A DNA stretch of 64,000 nt from contig UYJD01000014.1 of NCBI GenBank assembly GCA_900618795.1, positions 694,930 through 758,929 on the forward strand, written 5' to 3'. Every line of letters starts with the position of its first letter. The stretch's first letter is position 1. This document shows, in pieces, positions 20,143 to 31,074 of this stretch. The stretch comes from Cyanodermella asteris. Lineage: Eukaryota > Ascomycota > Lecanoromycetes > Ostropales > Stictidaceae. Position numbers and translations under genes: made by a program. The notes under the pieces are model-generated. The model searched no databases and was not told the origin of the DNA. It saw nothing but the letters and a program-made list of their open reading frames with translations.

Positions 20143-20813
20143 AAGTGCAGGGTGGACAAGTCATGGACGGAAATGAATCAGCGCGACTAGACATCGTGTC
20201 GCTCGCAGCTACATCATGCAATGAAGCTCTCGAGGACCAGGCAAGGAAGTCATCATGGCGTGTAACATTAGAATTCGACGACTCGCAGCAGATGGAAGTA
20301 ATCGTGAACGAGCGCTTTCACTCAAAGCTAGAAAGCATAGAAAGTTCCTTGTAGAAGCTGTGTGAGAATACAAAGATTATTGGTCCGGGCGTACTGCTTT
20401 ACTCTTCTACTCAAGCAACAAGACGCCCTCGGGAAGCTTGACAGCGACCTGGAATGTACCACCTGCATGGCTCGACTTTCGTCCCTCTCGTGACGTAGAT
20501 CCCTCTCGATGCACGGTTAAGGCTCAAACAACCGCATACATGCAACTGTGAGAGACGCTCTCATGCGAGCATCTCTGCGGGACGCAAAGCACGTGGGCAG
20601 TACTAGGCTTGGAAAAAGAAGTCCTTCTGTTAGGGGGCATGTAACCATTTTCTATCTTGACACGGCGGTTGTCCACCGAATTTCGGGCACCGAGGCCTTT
20701 CCGACTTGACAGCAACAGCATCGCTAGGATTAAAGAGGCCTCATCTGTTTAGAAATGCGCGTCACTTGTGTCGAGCATCACTTATTGTCATCATATCCTT
20801 GTGGGAAATCGTG
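20143..20813. other. intergenic, no feature recognised
   Basis: A 71-codon plus-strand frame (20139-20354) overlaps the end of the flavin-reductase gene, but nothing supports it as a gene. The remainder is the upstream region of the HNH gene. Confidence 0.45.
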
Positions 20814-21630
20814 ATGGCTGCCCAGACAGAGGAGCAAGGATCCAACTACGACACTTTTCTAGAATGCTTTTCGGCAGCGCTTCTCGAACGACTGTCCAGG
20901 CCATCCAAAAAGCCCGCGAAGAAACGCGCAGGGCGCAAGAATGCAATCAAGGCCGTACATACGAAGACGTCAGAAGACCAGGGTGAAGAGCTGTCCGAGT
21001 TCATCGAGGTAACGACCCAATCAAGCACCTTCGCCATTGTAGCCCGTATGCTAAGATATCGGCCAGTTCCTCGCTAGCGAGACTTTCCCTTCGTTGCCGG
21101 CATCTCTCCAGACACTTTCATACAGCATCACTCAAGCCGATCCCTCCGCAGGCGAGAAGTGGTCTTCTCTAACCCAGACCGAAGTCGAAGAATCCATCCT
21201 CCCTCTTCTTCCACCGAGTATCCAAGAAAGCCTGAACACCTACTCGCTTCTACCACCCGAAACCTCACTTCCCGCCCTCCTCGACGCAGCCATAACCTCT
21301 TACGTCTCTGCCGTAACAGCTCCTCCACCTGTCTGGTCGGCGACCCGGGCAGACGCCTGTGAGATTTGCGAGCGAGAATGGATCCCGCTTACCTACCATC
21401 ATTTGATTCCAAGGTCGACGCACGAGAGGGTTCTGAAGAGGGGCTGGCATGAAGAATGGGAGTTGAACCGCGTCGCTTGGCTGTGCAGGGCTTGTCATTC
21501 TTTCGTGCATCGAATCGCTTCAAATGAGGAGTTGGCGAAGGAGTTGCATTCGGTGGAGCGGTTGATGGAACGGGAGGATGTGCAGAGCTGGGCGAATTGG
21601 GTGAGCAAGATTCGATGGAAAGCGAAGTGA
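20814..21630 (+). CDS. HNH nuclease-fold protein (fungal family)
   Basis: The second exon clearly encodes an HNH (His-Me finger) domain. A zinc-binding pair CEICERE and a second pair LCRACHSFVH flank the catalytic-type YHHLIPRSTHERV, followed by a helical C-terminus. Exon 1 (20814-21008) supplies a lysine-rich N-terminus (KKPAKKRAGRKNAIK) that could serve as a nuclear localisation signal. The best in-frame splice is 21009 (GTAACG) to 21111 (CTCCAG), which gives about 237 aa. A CTAG acceptor at 21077 would break the frame. HNH domains cut or bind nucleic acid. Small eukaryotic members like this one are found in many filamentous fungi without an assigned role. The first exon and splice are less certain than the HNH exon (21112-21630). 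Confidence 0.75.
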
Positions 21631-21771
21631 ACACATGGTCATGGCTGGAGATTGGTTCCGGCTTGACATCCTGACCGAACGGAAGACCGTCAAGGCTTGG
21701 GTGCAGACGAGTTGAGACCTCTGCTGGACAGCAAAGAATCTCTTTTCCTTAGCTGTTTAGCTGTCAGCCTT

Positions 21772-22950
21772 TTAGAGACCGAACTCTGCTAGTGCGGCCG
21801 AGGAGTCTTGTAGGTTGCGTGCTCTGACTTGTCGAGATACTGCGACATCATTAGAGCTGTTCTTGCGTTTATTGCCAAGCGAACCTGTCGTCTCAGTCAT
21901 GACTTGGGATTCGCGTCTGAGGCAGATCATTTCAGAGCCTGGTGCTGTCCCCGGCGGGTGATAGTGAGTGGCAATCGTGACATGTAGCATTGGTAGCGAG
22001 CTGACTTTCGCTGCCCTCTCTAAGCCAATGCATTGCTCGTGAAGAGCTGAGGCAGCAATGAAGCTGTCTCGATCTTGAGACCGCCAGGGTCCATCAGCCA
22101 TTTGAACTTCACTCTCCTGATGATGGGCAGTGACATAGTCGAGCTTCCATCCAAGAGAACGACTTAGTCCTGGATCCATGCGCTCATAGAGATCTTTATC
22201 AATGCAGAGTACGGACAGGTTTGGCAATAGTGTCACCCATCGCAAGCATTCTGGTGTCAACCCGGGTTGTCCTTGCAGATGAAGCACCCTGAGATTTGAG
22301 AGACATCCATCCTCCGTCGCGCGTCTCGACCAGGAACGAATGACAGCGTCATCCAGACCCCATTGAACAGAGCCCTCGCCCATGACCGCCACCTTGCGGC
22401 CGATACTCAAACTGCCCAAATTGGTGATCTCTGGTAAGCTCAGAAGATCCAGTCTAGTCATTTTCGAGGCAAAAATAGTCATTACGGCGATGAAACGGAT
22501 ATCCGGCGAGCTCACCGGTTGGAGAGACGAAGCCCAGTTGTTGAACGTAACGAGCATAGATGCACTGATCATGTGGTGCTTGAGGCAATCCTTGTCTGGA
22601 AACGTTTGGCTGAAGACCTTCCAAGCATGTAAAGATACTAAGTTTCGCGCGCACAGATATTCCCAAAGAGGTCTCATGAGCAGCCAGTCGACTTCCCCTA
22701 GAATCTCGGGTTCCAGATCGGGTATGTGAAGGACAAGTTTGCGCTTGATCATCTCCCTCATCGTTGAGGCGCCGAACCCTTCACAATTGCGGAGGAGGAC
22801 ATCTTGCACTCTCCCTTTGGTCATGTAGGGCCATATTGTATGGTGAGGGCGCGAGGATACGACGGATTCATCGAATATAAGACCAGAGTCCTCATCGAAG
22901 GCTCGCTGACCTGAGAGAAATCCCCTGAATGCATGGCGATGCCTAGACAT
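21772..22950 (-). CDS. hypothetical fungal F-box/LRR-like protein
   Basis: Single exon of 392 aa. It shows a helical N-terminal half and spaced leucine-rich strands (SNLRVLHLQGQPGLTPECLRWV, LPNLSVLCID, MTRLDLLSLPEITNLGSL) that look like degenerate leucine-rich repeats, as in fungal F-box-type adaptor proteins. No clear F-box is visible at the N-terminus. The C-terminal 60 residues are polar and probably disordered. It lies next to two decayed relatives of the broader F-box/2EXR class on the same strand. No catalytic motif is seen. If the family call is right it would be a substrate-recognition protein, but that is inference. Confidence 0.65.
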   Translation of the reverse strand: MSRHRHAFRGFLSGQRAFDEDSGLIFDESVVSSRPHHTIWPYMTKGRVQDVLLRNCEGFGASTMREMIKRKLVLHIPDLEPEILGEVDWLLMRPLWEYLCARNLVSLHAWKVFSQTFPDKDCLKHHMISASMLVTFNNWASSLQPVSSPDIRFIAVMTIFASKMTRLDLLSLPEITNLGSLSIGRKVAVMGEGSVQWGLDDAVIRSWSRRATEDGCLSNLRVLHLQGQPGLTPECLRWVTLLPNLSVLCIDKDLYERMDPGLSRSLGWKLDYVTAHHQESEVQMADGPWRSQDRDSFIAASALHEQCIGLERAAKVSSLPMLHVTIATHYHPPGTAPGSEMICLRRESQVMTETTGSLGNKRKNSSNDVAVSRQVRARNLQDSSAALAEFGL

Positions 22951-23328
22951 TTTGAAAGTGATGCATGAAGCCGGATCTCAGTAGCGGCTAAGTTGCTGTC
23001 TTTAATCAGCATTGCCGTCTACCATGCGGTTCAAGGATCAGAATCATCGCGAAGCTGACATCGACTGCTCTTGAGCTTGGGCCCGATGGGTTGTGTCGAT
23101 GTTAATACCTAATATTACCTATGCAGGTGGGGTTGTTTGAGTTCGACCTTGGAGCGGGCGAAAACGACAAAGTCCGCGATCGCGCGGTCACGTGACGTCG
23201 CGTCACATTTCAATCCACCCGTGCCATCCTGGACTAATCCAAGGCTTCATGCGGTAAGACCGACAAGAAAAAGCTACTCTCCAGAATGCACACTCTTTGG
23301 GTTCAATGGTTTACTCGTTATTGCCTTC
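22951..23328. other. intergenic, no feature recognised
   Basis: The upstream region of the preceding minus-strand gene and the 3' flank of the next relic. Nothing supported. Confidence 0.5.
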
Positions 23329-24240
23329 TTAATTGAACCGGTCGGGCCAAGGCGCTGGCGCCGCTAAGAGTAAGTCTTCGCCGCTCGCGCAACGCTCCAA
23401 AGCCTTGCCCCATTCAAGATTGATGATTCGAAACCACAGCTGTGAGGCTGCATTCAGCGATCTCATGTGGCTTCTTATAGTACAATTGTGCTCGTATAGC
23501 TTCTGCCAACGATCCAATGTGAACACACCTCTGCTGAACCAGTGCTCAGTGACGAATGTCAGCCTCAGGGTACGCAGGTTGAATTTGTCATTCAAGACGT
23601 TGACAAGTCTTTCTAAGGACTCATTGTATGAACGTGCGATGTCGTCATCCCAAGGATCGCCTCCCAGATCACGGACAAAGGGTTGTATGTGGATATTTCT
23701 AATCAGAACCGCTGAGGAAGGCTCCAGACGTTCCAGGAAATCGACAGCTCGAGTCGAGGCCCTGACCGAGGACGAAAGTGTCATGTGAGTGGAATAGTTG
23801 AGTTGCTTGCCGATGCCTCTCCTTGTTCACTTGGGAGAGAGTACAGGGCATCAGTCGGCAGGAGCAGTGAGCAGACACAGCTACGTACCGATTACGACAC
23901 AGACAGCCGTACGCGGTGAGACTGCACTGTCGGCAGCAGAGAGTCAATAATGTTCCGATACGCTCCATCATGTCCACTCTGTTGTTTCGGATATGCAAAT
24001 AGTCGCAATAGACTGCTGGGTCGTAAAAATCGCAATTCCGGCTAAGCATAGCAATGTTGCTCCCACGCGTTCAAACCTGACGACCCCTGGACTCAGACTG
24101 GCTCCATAGTAATTCTGGTGGTCGGCGGTGCTAATCCAACGGTGGCACTGTGGTCCTGTTTCCTGGAACGAGATCGCTGAGCTCCAGTATTCGGGTCTTG
24201 AGCTCGTTAGAAAGTCTCCCGAACGGGAAGACACCGATGT
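23329..24240 (-). pseudogene. decayed fungal 2EXR/F-box-like gene (copy B)
   Basis: The 3' part is an intact 151-codon frame (23329-23784) with the style of these proteins: RAVDFLERLEPSSAVLIRNI, then SLERLVNVLNDKFNLRTLRL, then WFRIINLEWGKALERC. An N-terminal motif of the same class (NELKTRILELSDLVPGN) is readable near 24145-24205 but lies in another frame and soon meets a stop. Middle pieces (RNCDFYDPAVYCDYLHIRNN near 24000) lie in a third frame. One junction near 23895 looks like an intron donor (GTACGT), so part of the break-up may be splicing, but not all of it. The most likely reading is a frame-damaged relic; a multi-exon lineage gene is the alternative. Confidence 0.5.
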
Positions 24241-24419
24241 GACGGAACGCCTCAGTTGACTTGCTCACGGTATCGTACGCCATACCCTGTAGACACCAGT
24301 CGGCTGCCGCCCAAGTCTAAGATTGAGCTTTTTGAGGCGTGGGAGCTTGTGGAGAACTCTCTTCGCCTCTTAGTGTCCAACCACGTCAGCAATGAGGCTC
24401 AGGTGTCACTGATTCGGTG

Positions 24420-24990
24420 TTATGGCTCGAGCCAAGCATGACGACAGATATGACCATTGTCGAAATATTTGAAGGGCTGGATTCGTCCAGGAAGGACAGC
24501 ATCGAGGGCCCCCTTTGAGCATGACAAACAACGTGCAGGCTCACCCCAAGAACCGTTGAGTCGACCTCCGTAACGGACCGTGGAGAGGTCATTGAAGCCA
24601 TGCCGGTTCGGGCATCGCCAACAGTTGAGACGTAGCGTAAGTGAGCGCACGGACGTCAAGGCAGCTGAGAGAAGGCGTCCTAATACCTGCTAGTCGGCGT
24701 GTTTCCTGCAAAGCACCATGAAAATGTTCTTTCTGTAAAAGACATACAGAGCCTCTACATTGATCTCGCGACACACGCGTAGAAGCGATACTAGTAGATC
24801 TGGGCAGTTGCAGTCAGGCGCCTCATAGCTATACCCGGTTGGAGGAACCCAAGTTGGCGCAGCGTCTTTCGGGAACCCTAAGATTCCTTGAAATGCATTC
24901 ACGGAGCAGATCGATCGGACAGGAGCGCTGCAGTCTTGCCAAAGCATAAAAGTGTATCCGTACCTCGACAGGTAACTGTGGCAACGACAT
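24420..24990 (-). pseudogene. decayed fungal 2EXR/F-box-like gene (copy A)
   Basis: From ATG 24990 the sequence reads MSLPQLPVEVRIHFYALARL, the LPxEVRxxIY signature of the small 2EXR/F-box-like class. It continues in another frame with the second signature LLVSLLRVCREINVEALYVFYRKNIF, meets an in-frame TAG near 24691, and resumes in the same frame as QVLGRLLSAALTSVRSLTLRLNCW. One frame change plus one stop, with no intron of usable length between them, indicates decay. Distance and order match a single ancestral gene. It is adjacent to copy B on the same strand. Confidence 0.55.
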
Positions 24991-26519
24991 GTCTTGACAG
25001 CTGCGAAGGGCCAAGACTTAAGACTCAAGCTCAAAGCGTTTTCATAGAAGATAAGCCAGAAAGTAAGGACTGCGGGGTGCTCATCTCTCGTATCACGCGT
25101 GACCTTTCTGCATAGCTAGCCTGGTCAGCAGTCGTACGGTCTTTGACTGGAAATTGTACAGGTCGCTCGCTCGCTATTGCTTAATTGTGAGGCTGGAAGC
25201 AGCACCAACCGGAATCCGCAGAGGTGCCTTGGTGGGTAGATCAGCAACGATCAAGCACCTAAGGAAATACCTTCGCAAGTAATTACGACAAGCCCCAGCT
25301 CGGTGGGACGAAACAACAGTCTGAGAGGTGTTTGAGAAGGTGTCTTTAAAGATATCTATGCGATATTCCTTGGCTAGAATGGGCGGACGGGGTCTCAGCC
25401 AGGGTGCCCAGGAACAAGGACATGACAAGACATGGATCGAGAGAAAGCAGCAACCGTGGAACAGGGCATGTCAGCAGCGGACAGGCAGTAAGTTACGTAT
25501 GACGCTGGCGGGCAGTGAAACCTGGCCGTAAAGAACTGGAATGCTGCAAGGCGAGTTGGACGTCGAGGAGTTTTGATTGGCGGTTGCCCGGAGCGGCGGG
25601 CGAATCACGAGCTGAACAACACAACTCTGGCTGAAGAAAGACTCCATCTCCATCGACATCTACTTCACGCCTCACGCGTCCTTCACTCGGCCGCTCCCCC
25701 CTTCAGCTTATCCATCTTCTTCTGATCTGCTTCTCTCCTGGCTCGCGCTTTCTTGGCCATTCAATTTCGACGACCCTCTTTTGCTTTCTGCTTCAGCCCT
25801 CCGCCCGGTTGTTGTTCACAAAGTCACCCCGCCCAACAATATTCCAGGACCCGAATCACGCCCTCGCTCATATCAGGCCCTGATCATCAGGCAAGGCGCC
25901 TCGGTTTCGCCCGTTGCCTTGACCCGTTGCAACTATCGCCTTGCCGTCGAACGTCCCTGACGCAGCGTCTGGTCCCATGCGTGATAACTGCACATCCACT
26001 TCACTTTCTTCAGCCTCTGCCACAGAACTCCTTCATCGTCCACGTCGGAACCTGGGACTTCCAACGGCTTTCACGATCCTGATACAGGAGACAGTCTTGT
26101 GGCTCGGGTCGACAATTTGAGACGGCGCACCCGAGATAATGGAATATTTGCTGCTACGCCGACTGAACCGTCTCAGCCTGCTGTCATCACAGCAAACCCC
26201 TTTGACGCGGTAGCTTTGTTGTTCTAAACCCAAGCTGGTCTACAATTCATCACGACTCCATTTCGATCTCGTCCCTCGTTCGTAGCGCGACCCAGGAGCA
26301 TTCTACGATCGCAACCTCCGTTGACTGCGACAGACTGTCAGCAGAACCTAGTCTCTGCCCCACTTAAACACACGTGCGTGAGGAGGATTCGCCCACGACC
26401 GGCCTACCGCCCGGGTATCTGAGAGGTCTCTATCAGATTCCTTAGCTCAACTAGCGCTTGCGTCCCACCCTTCCCACGGCTTTACGAGCCGAGTTCGTCA
26501 TCTCGGTGGAACGATCACA
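24991..26519. other. intergenic region and leader of the J-domain gene
   Basis: No supported ORF. From about 25680 to 26519 the plus strand is CT-rich with many short exon-like gaps, which fits a promoter plus a long leader for the J-domain gene at 26520. A leader intron cannot be excluded. Confidence 0.5.
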
Positions 26520-29500
26520 ATGAAGCCGGACGCATCCATAGACTGCTATGGTCTTCTAGGTGTCCAGCCAAATGCAAATGATGATGAAATCAAGAAGGCT
26601 TTCCGGAAGCAAGGTGAGCTCCCAATATGCCCAGCTTCAGGTGACGTGCTCACATGCGAACAGCCTGGATCCACCATCCGGATAAAAATCGTGGCAGGGA
26701 GGAAGCAGCAAAAGCCGATTTCCAGGACATGCAAGCTGCATACGACATCCTCAGCACACCGGCAAAGAGGACTCTCTACGACCAGGAACGGCTTAGGAAG
26801 GGCATGCTATGGCAGAAAAGGACGGCCCCGACTGCATCGGCTCCTCCTCCAAGGCCTTTCCAACAAAATCCGTTTCAGGCTCGTCCACAACCAAACCCAA
26901 CGCCCGCAGCGTCCAGATATGCAGATTCTTTCCAGACTCAGCGCGACTCGAGTCCGTTTGCTAATGTCAATGCGAAGTTTCAGGCATTCAAGGCATTCGA
27001 GAATATGAAGGGCGCAAACAAGCCCACCAGTGCATACAAAACAAGTCCTCCCAAATCTAGACCGCCACCCACCGCTCAGAAGAACAGGTCGAGATCCGAT
27101 TGGGACGAAGGCCAGGACGCAGGATCGCCCCGCTTCGGCAGATCGCAAAGCACCCGAGTGCCCCGACGAGGAGGTTTTAACCCATACGCAGAAGACGGCG
27201 ATGACACAAGTTCACGCAATACGTCGGCATTCTACAATGTGTCTCGCGGGGAACGTCCACAGGCGTCATATCCTCGCGCTGAAAATCTGTTCGCCCAGGC
27301 CGCTGCGAGTGGTGCAACAGGCTATAAAGCACCGGACCCGAACCCAAGTAACGACGAGCTTTACAACAGCGAACGACAGAGCACGCCATATGCGAGCAAA
27401 TCCGGTGAGAAGACTTACTTCTCCAGTTCAGGGCTCAACCGTTCTGCAAGTACTGCAACGAATCTCCACAAGTTGGATCCTGGTCGTACTCGGGCATCCC
27501 CAGGCTCCGGCCGCTATCGCAGCGCAAGTCCGAGGGCTCGTAGTCCGCGTCCGCCGGCCGACGAGCAGACCTCACCGTCAGCGAGTGAAAGCGAAGTCGA
27601 AGACATGCGAACTGATCGTCAGAAGCAAAGCCAGCAGGCATATTATACGCGTTGGGCCAGCGTAGATCCGAGACTATCAGGACCGAAGGTGACCGTTCAA
27701 GACGAATCTGAAGAGCCGCTATTTGCGAAGCCGAAACGGCAGCAGACATGGGATACTGATGCCGGACCACCGCGCGGGCAGTTTTCCCCTGCGCCGAATG
27801 GAGCGGCCCATTCCATCAGGCCCGCAGCTAAGGTTCCTGCCTCGAGACGGACACGCCCTGGCTTGGAGCGCGATTCTACAGTCCCAGGGTCAATGCCACC
27901 AGCTGATACTCAATACAGCACAAATGCTTCAGGAACTAATCATGAAAGCACAGGCAATGGCAAGAAGCCATCATTGTATGATATTTACTCATTTCCTTCC
28001 GCAAAGTCTTTTGAGCCGCCGCAAGCTGTCAAGAATCCGAGCGAGGCCAAGGTTTCATCATTGAAATCGTCAGGCTCTACTCGTTCTTGGCCGTATTGGG
28101 CGATCCCCTCTTCTGTAATACCTGAACCGCCAATCAAGCATGGGCCGAGTGTGTCTGTTCATTTACATCAGAATCAGAAAGACAATTCGCACGATACTAA
28201 CGCGGGGTACAATGATAGTAGCTTCTCTGTTCCGTCAAGTTCTTCGGGATCGAGATCACCTCCCAGGAACATCAGTACAGAGAACGTCGACACGCAGTTC
28301 TCCCCAGGAGACTGGCACGGCCAGTTCTTTGGCGCTGCAGATAGCCTAGGCGCTCAGAAAGTGCCCAGTAGTCGCACGAGTCCGCGGAACAGAAGCTCTC
28401 CGCCGAAGCGACCAGGGCCTCGAACGACGCAAACGTCTCCTCCACTGGCTGCACATGTTCTGAGCAGCACGACAAATACAGGGCAGGGAGATGCCCAATC
28501 TTCCACTGATCAGCAGAGCACGGCTCGAGCGCCCGATGTCCATTCGCCAACGAGATTCTCGCCAGACGAGTGGAACAAGCACTTTCAGCAAGGCACATGG
28601 GCAATGCCCCCTCCTATGCGACCCTCGCCTTCGTCAAGACCAACCGCCACGCCGCGTTCGAGAAATTCCAAACGAATCCTGACAGGCAAGAAATTTGACA
28701 GCACTGGTACAGCTGCCAATCCGAGCATAATATCTGACGACACCGGCGAGGAGGGTGATGATGAAGGCCGCCAGTCGGGAAGCAATCTTGACACTGAGCC
28801 AGAGATGGATCGTGCCGCTAGCTCGAATGCCATGGATATTGATTCAAGCACGCCACCAGGAACAAGGGTAGCCTCGAGCAGCAATATCGCAGAGCCATCA
28901 CCCACGCCGGGAAGCACAACATCGCCGACCTCTGGCTTTACCAATTTCCCCAAGCCGCCTCCGCCGTCGACTGCTTTCAACATGCAGCCACTGAGTTCTA
29001 CCTTTCCCATGTCAGGCTCATCCGCCGCGGGACTGTCAGATATGCAGAACGACCTGGGCGCCACTCTGCCTTTTGGATCAGGGACCGAGAACGGCAGTGA
29101 TGCCATTCCCCAGCCGCGGCAGTTGCAATTACCAAATCCGCCCAAGATACCACTGCCGCCTGGGCGCTTGACGAACGCATCTTCACAGATGTACATGAAT
29201 CAAGTAAGCAGCTACATGCGAGAGTTTCACGCTTTCAACAACCGCATGCTGCAGCACTTGATCGCCAGACAAGCGGCGATGGAGCAAATGACACAAAGCA
29301 GCATGACCGAAGCCGAGAAAGGCTTTGTGCCCATGGTGAATGGCGCGGCTGGAGGTGGGCTTGGAGGCGCTGGAATCGGTGGTGTGGCAGGTGCGAATCT
29401 CTCCGACACGGCGTCGTGGAGCTGGATGGGGGCTCGCGGCGACGAGGGCTATCTGCGATACATGTCGTGGATGCAGGAAGATCGGCGCGTGAGGGTTCAC

Positions 29501-29599
29501 TACAGCGTTGCGTGGGACCGTCACCGGGAAGCATTGGAAAAGCTGGGTGAGGTCCGACGGGACATGAAGGATTTGGTGGCTCGTGGATTGCTCAAATGA
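26520..29599 (+). CDS. large J-domain (DnaJ-like) co-chaperone
   Basis: Two exons (26520-26613, 26664-29599) with a 50-bp intron (GTGAGC...ACAG) encode about 1009 aa. The splice rebuilds a J domain at residues 7-72: DCYGLLGVQPNANDDEIKKA, then the HPD motif in WIHHPDKNRG, then FQDMQAAYDILSTPAKRTLYD. J domains stimulate Hsp70 ATPase through the HPD loop, which is intact. The rest is a roughly 800-residue disordered region rich in Ser, Pro, Arg and Gln, with repeated SPR/RSP-type dipeptides. It ends in a helical domain (about 895-1009) with SSYMREFHAFNNRMLQHLIA and AWDRHREALEKLGEVRRDMK. No Cys-rich zinc-finger or Sis1-type client domain is present, so this is a class C (type III) J protein whose client-binding part is probably the C-terminal helical domain. 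The specific cellular role is not recognisable. Confidence 0.88.
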
Positions 29600-30157
29600 G
29601 CGGCTTAACGACCAACGTTGACGTTTCACCGGAGGTGTACGATCTTCGCCCATCTATTCTCTATTTGCGCGCAGACGGCGTTTGGTTTGACGAGGTTCGC
29701 CGTCACGGTCACAATCAGCCTGGAAATTGCGATGACAACCCCGACGAAATGTCTCGGCACCGATAGATTTTTGTTCTAAGGCTGATGTACTTTTACAGCG
29801 TTTTCGCGATATGATGCAGACTCAAATTGTGTAGTGACTGGCCCTTCGGCATTCTTGTATATCATCAGCTACCTATATACAGTCAAGCATGACCGACTCT
29901 GTTCATCCATTCTGAATCTCCACATTCCACACACCATCTGAGGTGATCCTGCAACCTCATGTGTATGGGCATGACCCTCCACATTCGTACAATCAATTCC
30001 GTATCCGGGTATCGCCACAAAGGGCACCAAAGAGGAGTGAAAACGCCGTTCATGCATGTCGCCATTATCACGTGTCTGACATCCTGGGCGATTCGCTGGA
30101 TATGCTTCGCTCGCGTTACATTGGAAAGTGTCCGCTCAAATATCCATCTCGCCCTCC
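29600..30157. other. convergent intergenic region
   Basis: A shared 3' region between the J-domain gene and fig1, which are transcribed toward each other. Short frames have no support. No terminator consensus can be assigned. Confidence 0.5.
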
Positions 30158-31074
30158 TCACTCGTCTGCCAGTATCTCGCTCATTATCCGAAGACTGAGG
30201 ATCATGGCCATCAGCCCTATCATCACTGTGACCAGTAAAGCAAAGCTGACCCAGCCCAGCGCTATTGCACTCACGCCGACCCCTGATAGTATGCTGCCGT
30301 TCCCTAGATCTTGTGCGACTTGACTTGCAGCGACTGATGCTGTATGTTGCCATAATACCGATACCAGCACGAATATTGCTGCCACGAAGCTGAGTGCGAG
30401 GGCGACCTGAGAGACCGGTCGCGAGGGTAGCGGTTTAACGTCCTTAGCGTCTCCCTCCTCGTCGTACTCCTCGTGCCATCCTGGAAAAGTTGCGAGCAGG
30501 ATGAAGCAGACAAAGGCAAAGATGATGGCAATGATCCTGATAAAGTCAGCTTATGGTCTGTCAGACGCATGTTCATATCGACTTACAGTAAGTATGGGAA
30601 CACAATACTGTCCTTGAATGTGTTCGCGACAAAGATCAGATTCAGAGGATCCTGATCCACACTGACTTGCTGAGCGAGGGCTGAAGCATTGTTGGAGCAG
30701 AGGAATCCGCCGCCGTCCGGTGACACACAGATTCCAAAGTAACCCACTCGTACTTCCAGATGTGCCCTGCCGACCAGATTGGCTATTGACGAGAAGACTG
30801 CCGTGTCTACTTGTGAAGAATCGAGGTAGGGTGCGTAGCTCTGGTAGTATAGCGAGATGAGGAAAATGCTGTCGATGCCGGGCGATGATGACGAGCACCC
30901 GGCGAGTAGGAATGAGAGGAGGACTATGGCGACGGCGATAAGGAGCATCAGTATGTGATGGTATCCGAGAAAGGGAATGATGCCTGGAGATTGAGTTAGT
31001 TGAATGGTTCAAGAATGTGTCAAAAGCATTCTGGTGTACTCACGTCGCATCCCGACCCCGAATCTGATTGCCAT
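30158..31074 (-). CDS. fig1: Fig1 low-affinity calcium influx / membrane fusion protein
   Basis: Three exons (31074-31044, 30983-30587, 30536-30158) with introns of 60 and 50 bp encode 268 aa. Fig1 is a four-pass, claudin-like membrane protein of the low-affinity calcium uptake system, used in mating and cell fusion and often in hyphal polarity of filamentous fungi. The sequence shows TM1 (LMLLIAVAIVLLSFLLAGC), an extracellular loop with the family signature VGYFGICVSPDGGGFLCSNN (the G-[YF]-FG-[IL]-C motif and its second Cys), and TM2 after the second splice (IIAIIFAFVCFILLATFPGW). TM3 (VALALSFVAAIFVLVSVLW) and TM4 (GWVSFALLVTVMIGLMAMIL) follow. The first exon holds only ten codons. It was chosen because ATGGCAATC leads straight to a clean GTGAGT donor and the frame continues into TM1. 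Confidence 0.88.

Noticed and set aside
20139-20354. 71-codon frame just after the flavin-reductase stop
   Set aside because: It overlaps the stop by a few bases and has no motif. Treated as 3' flanking sequence.
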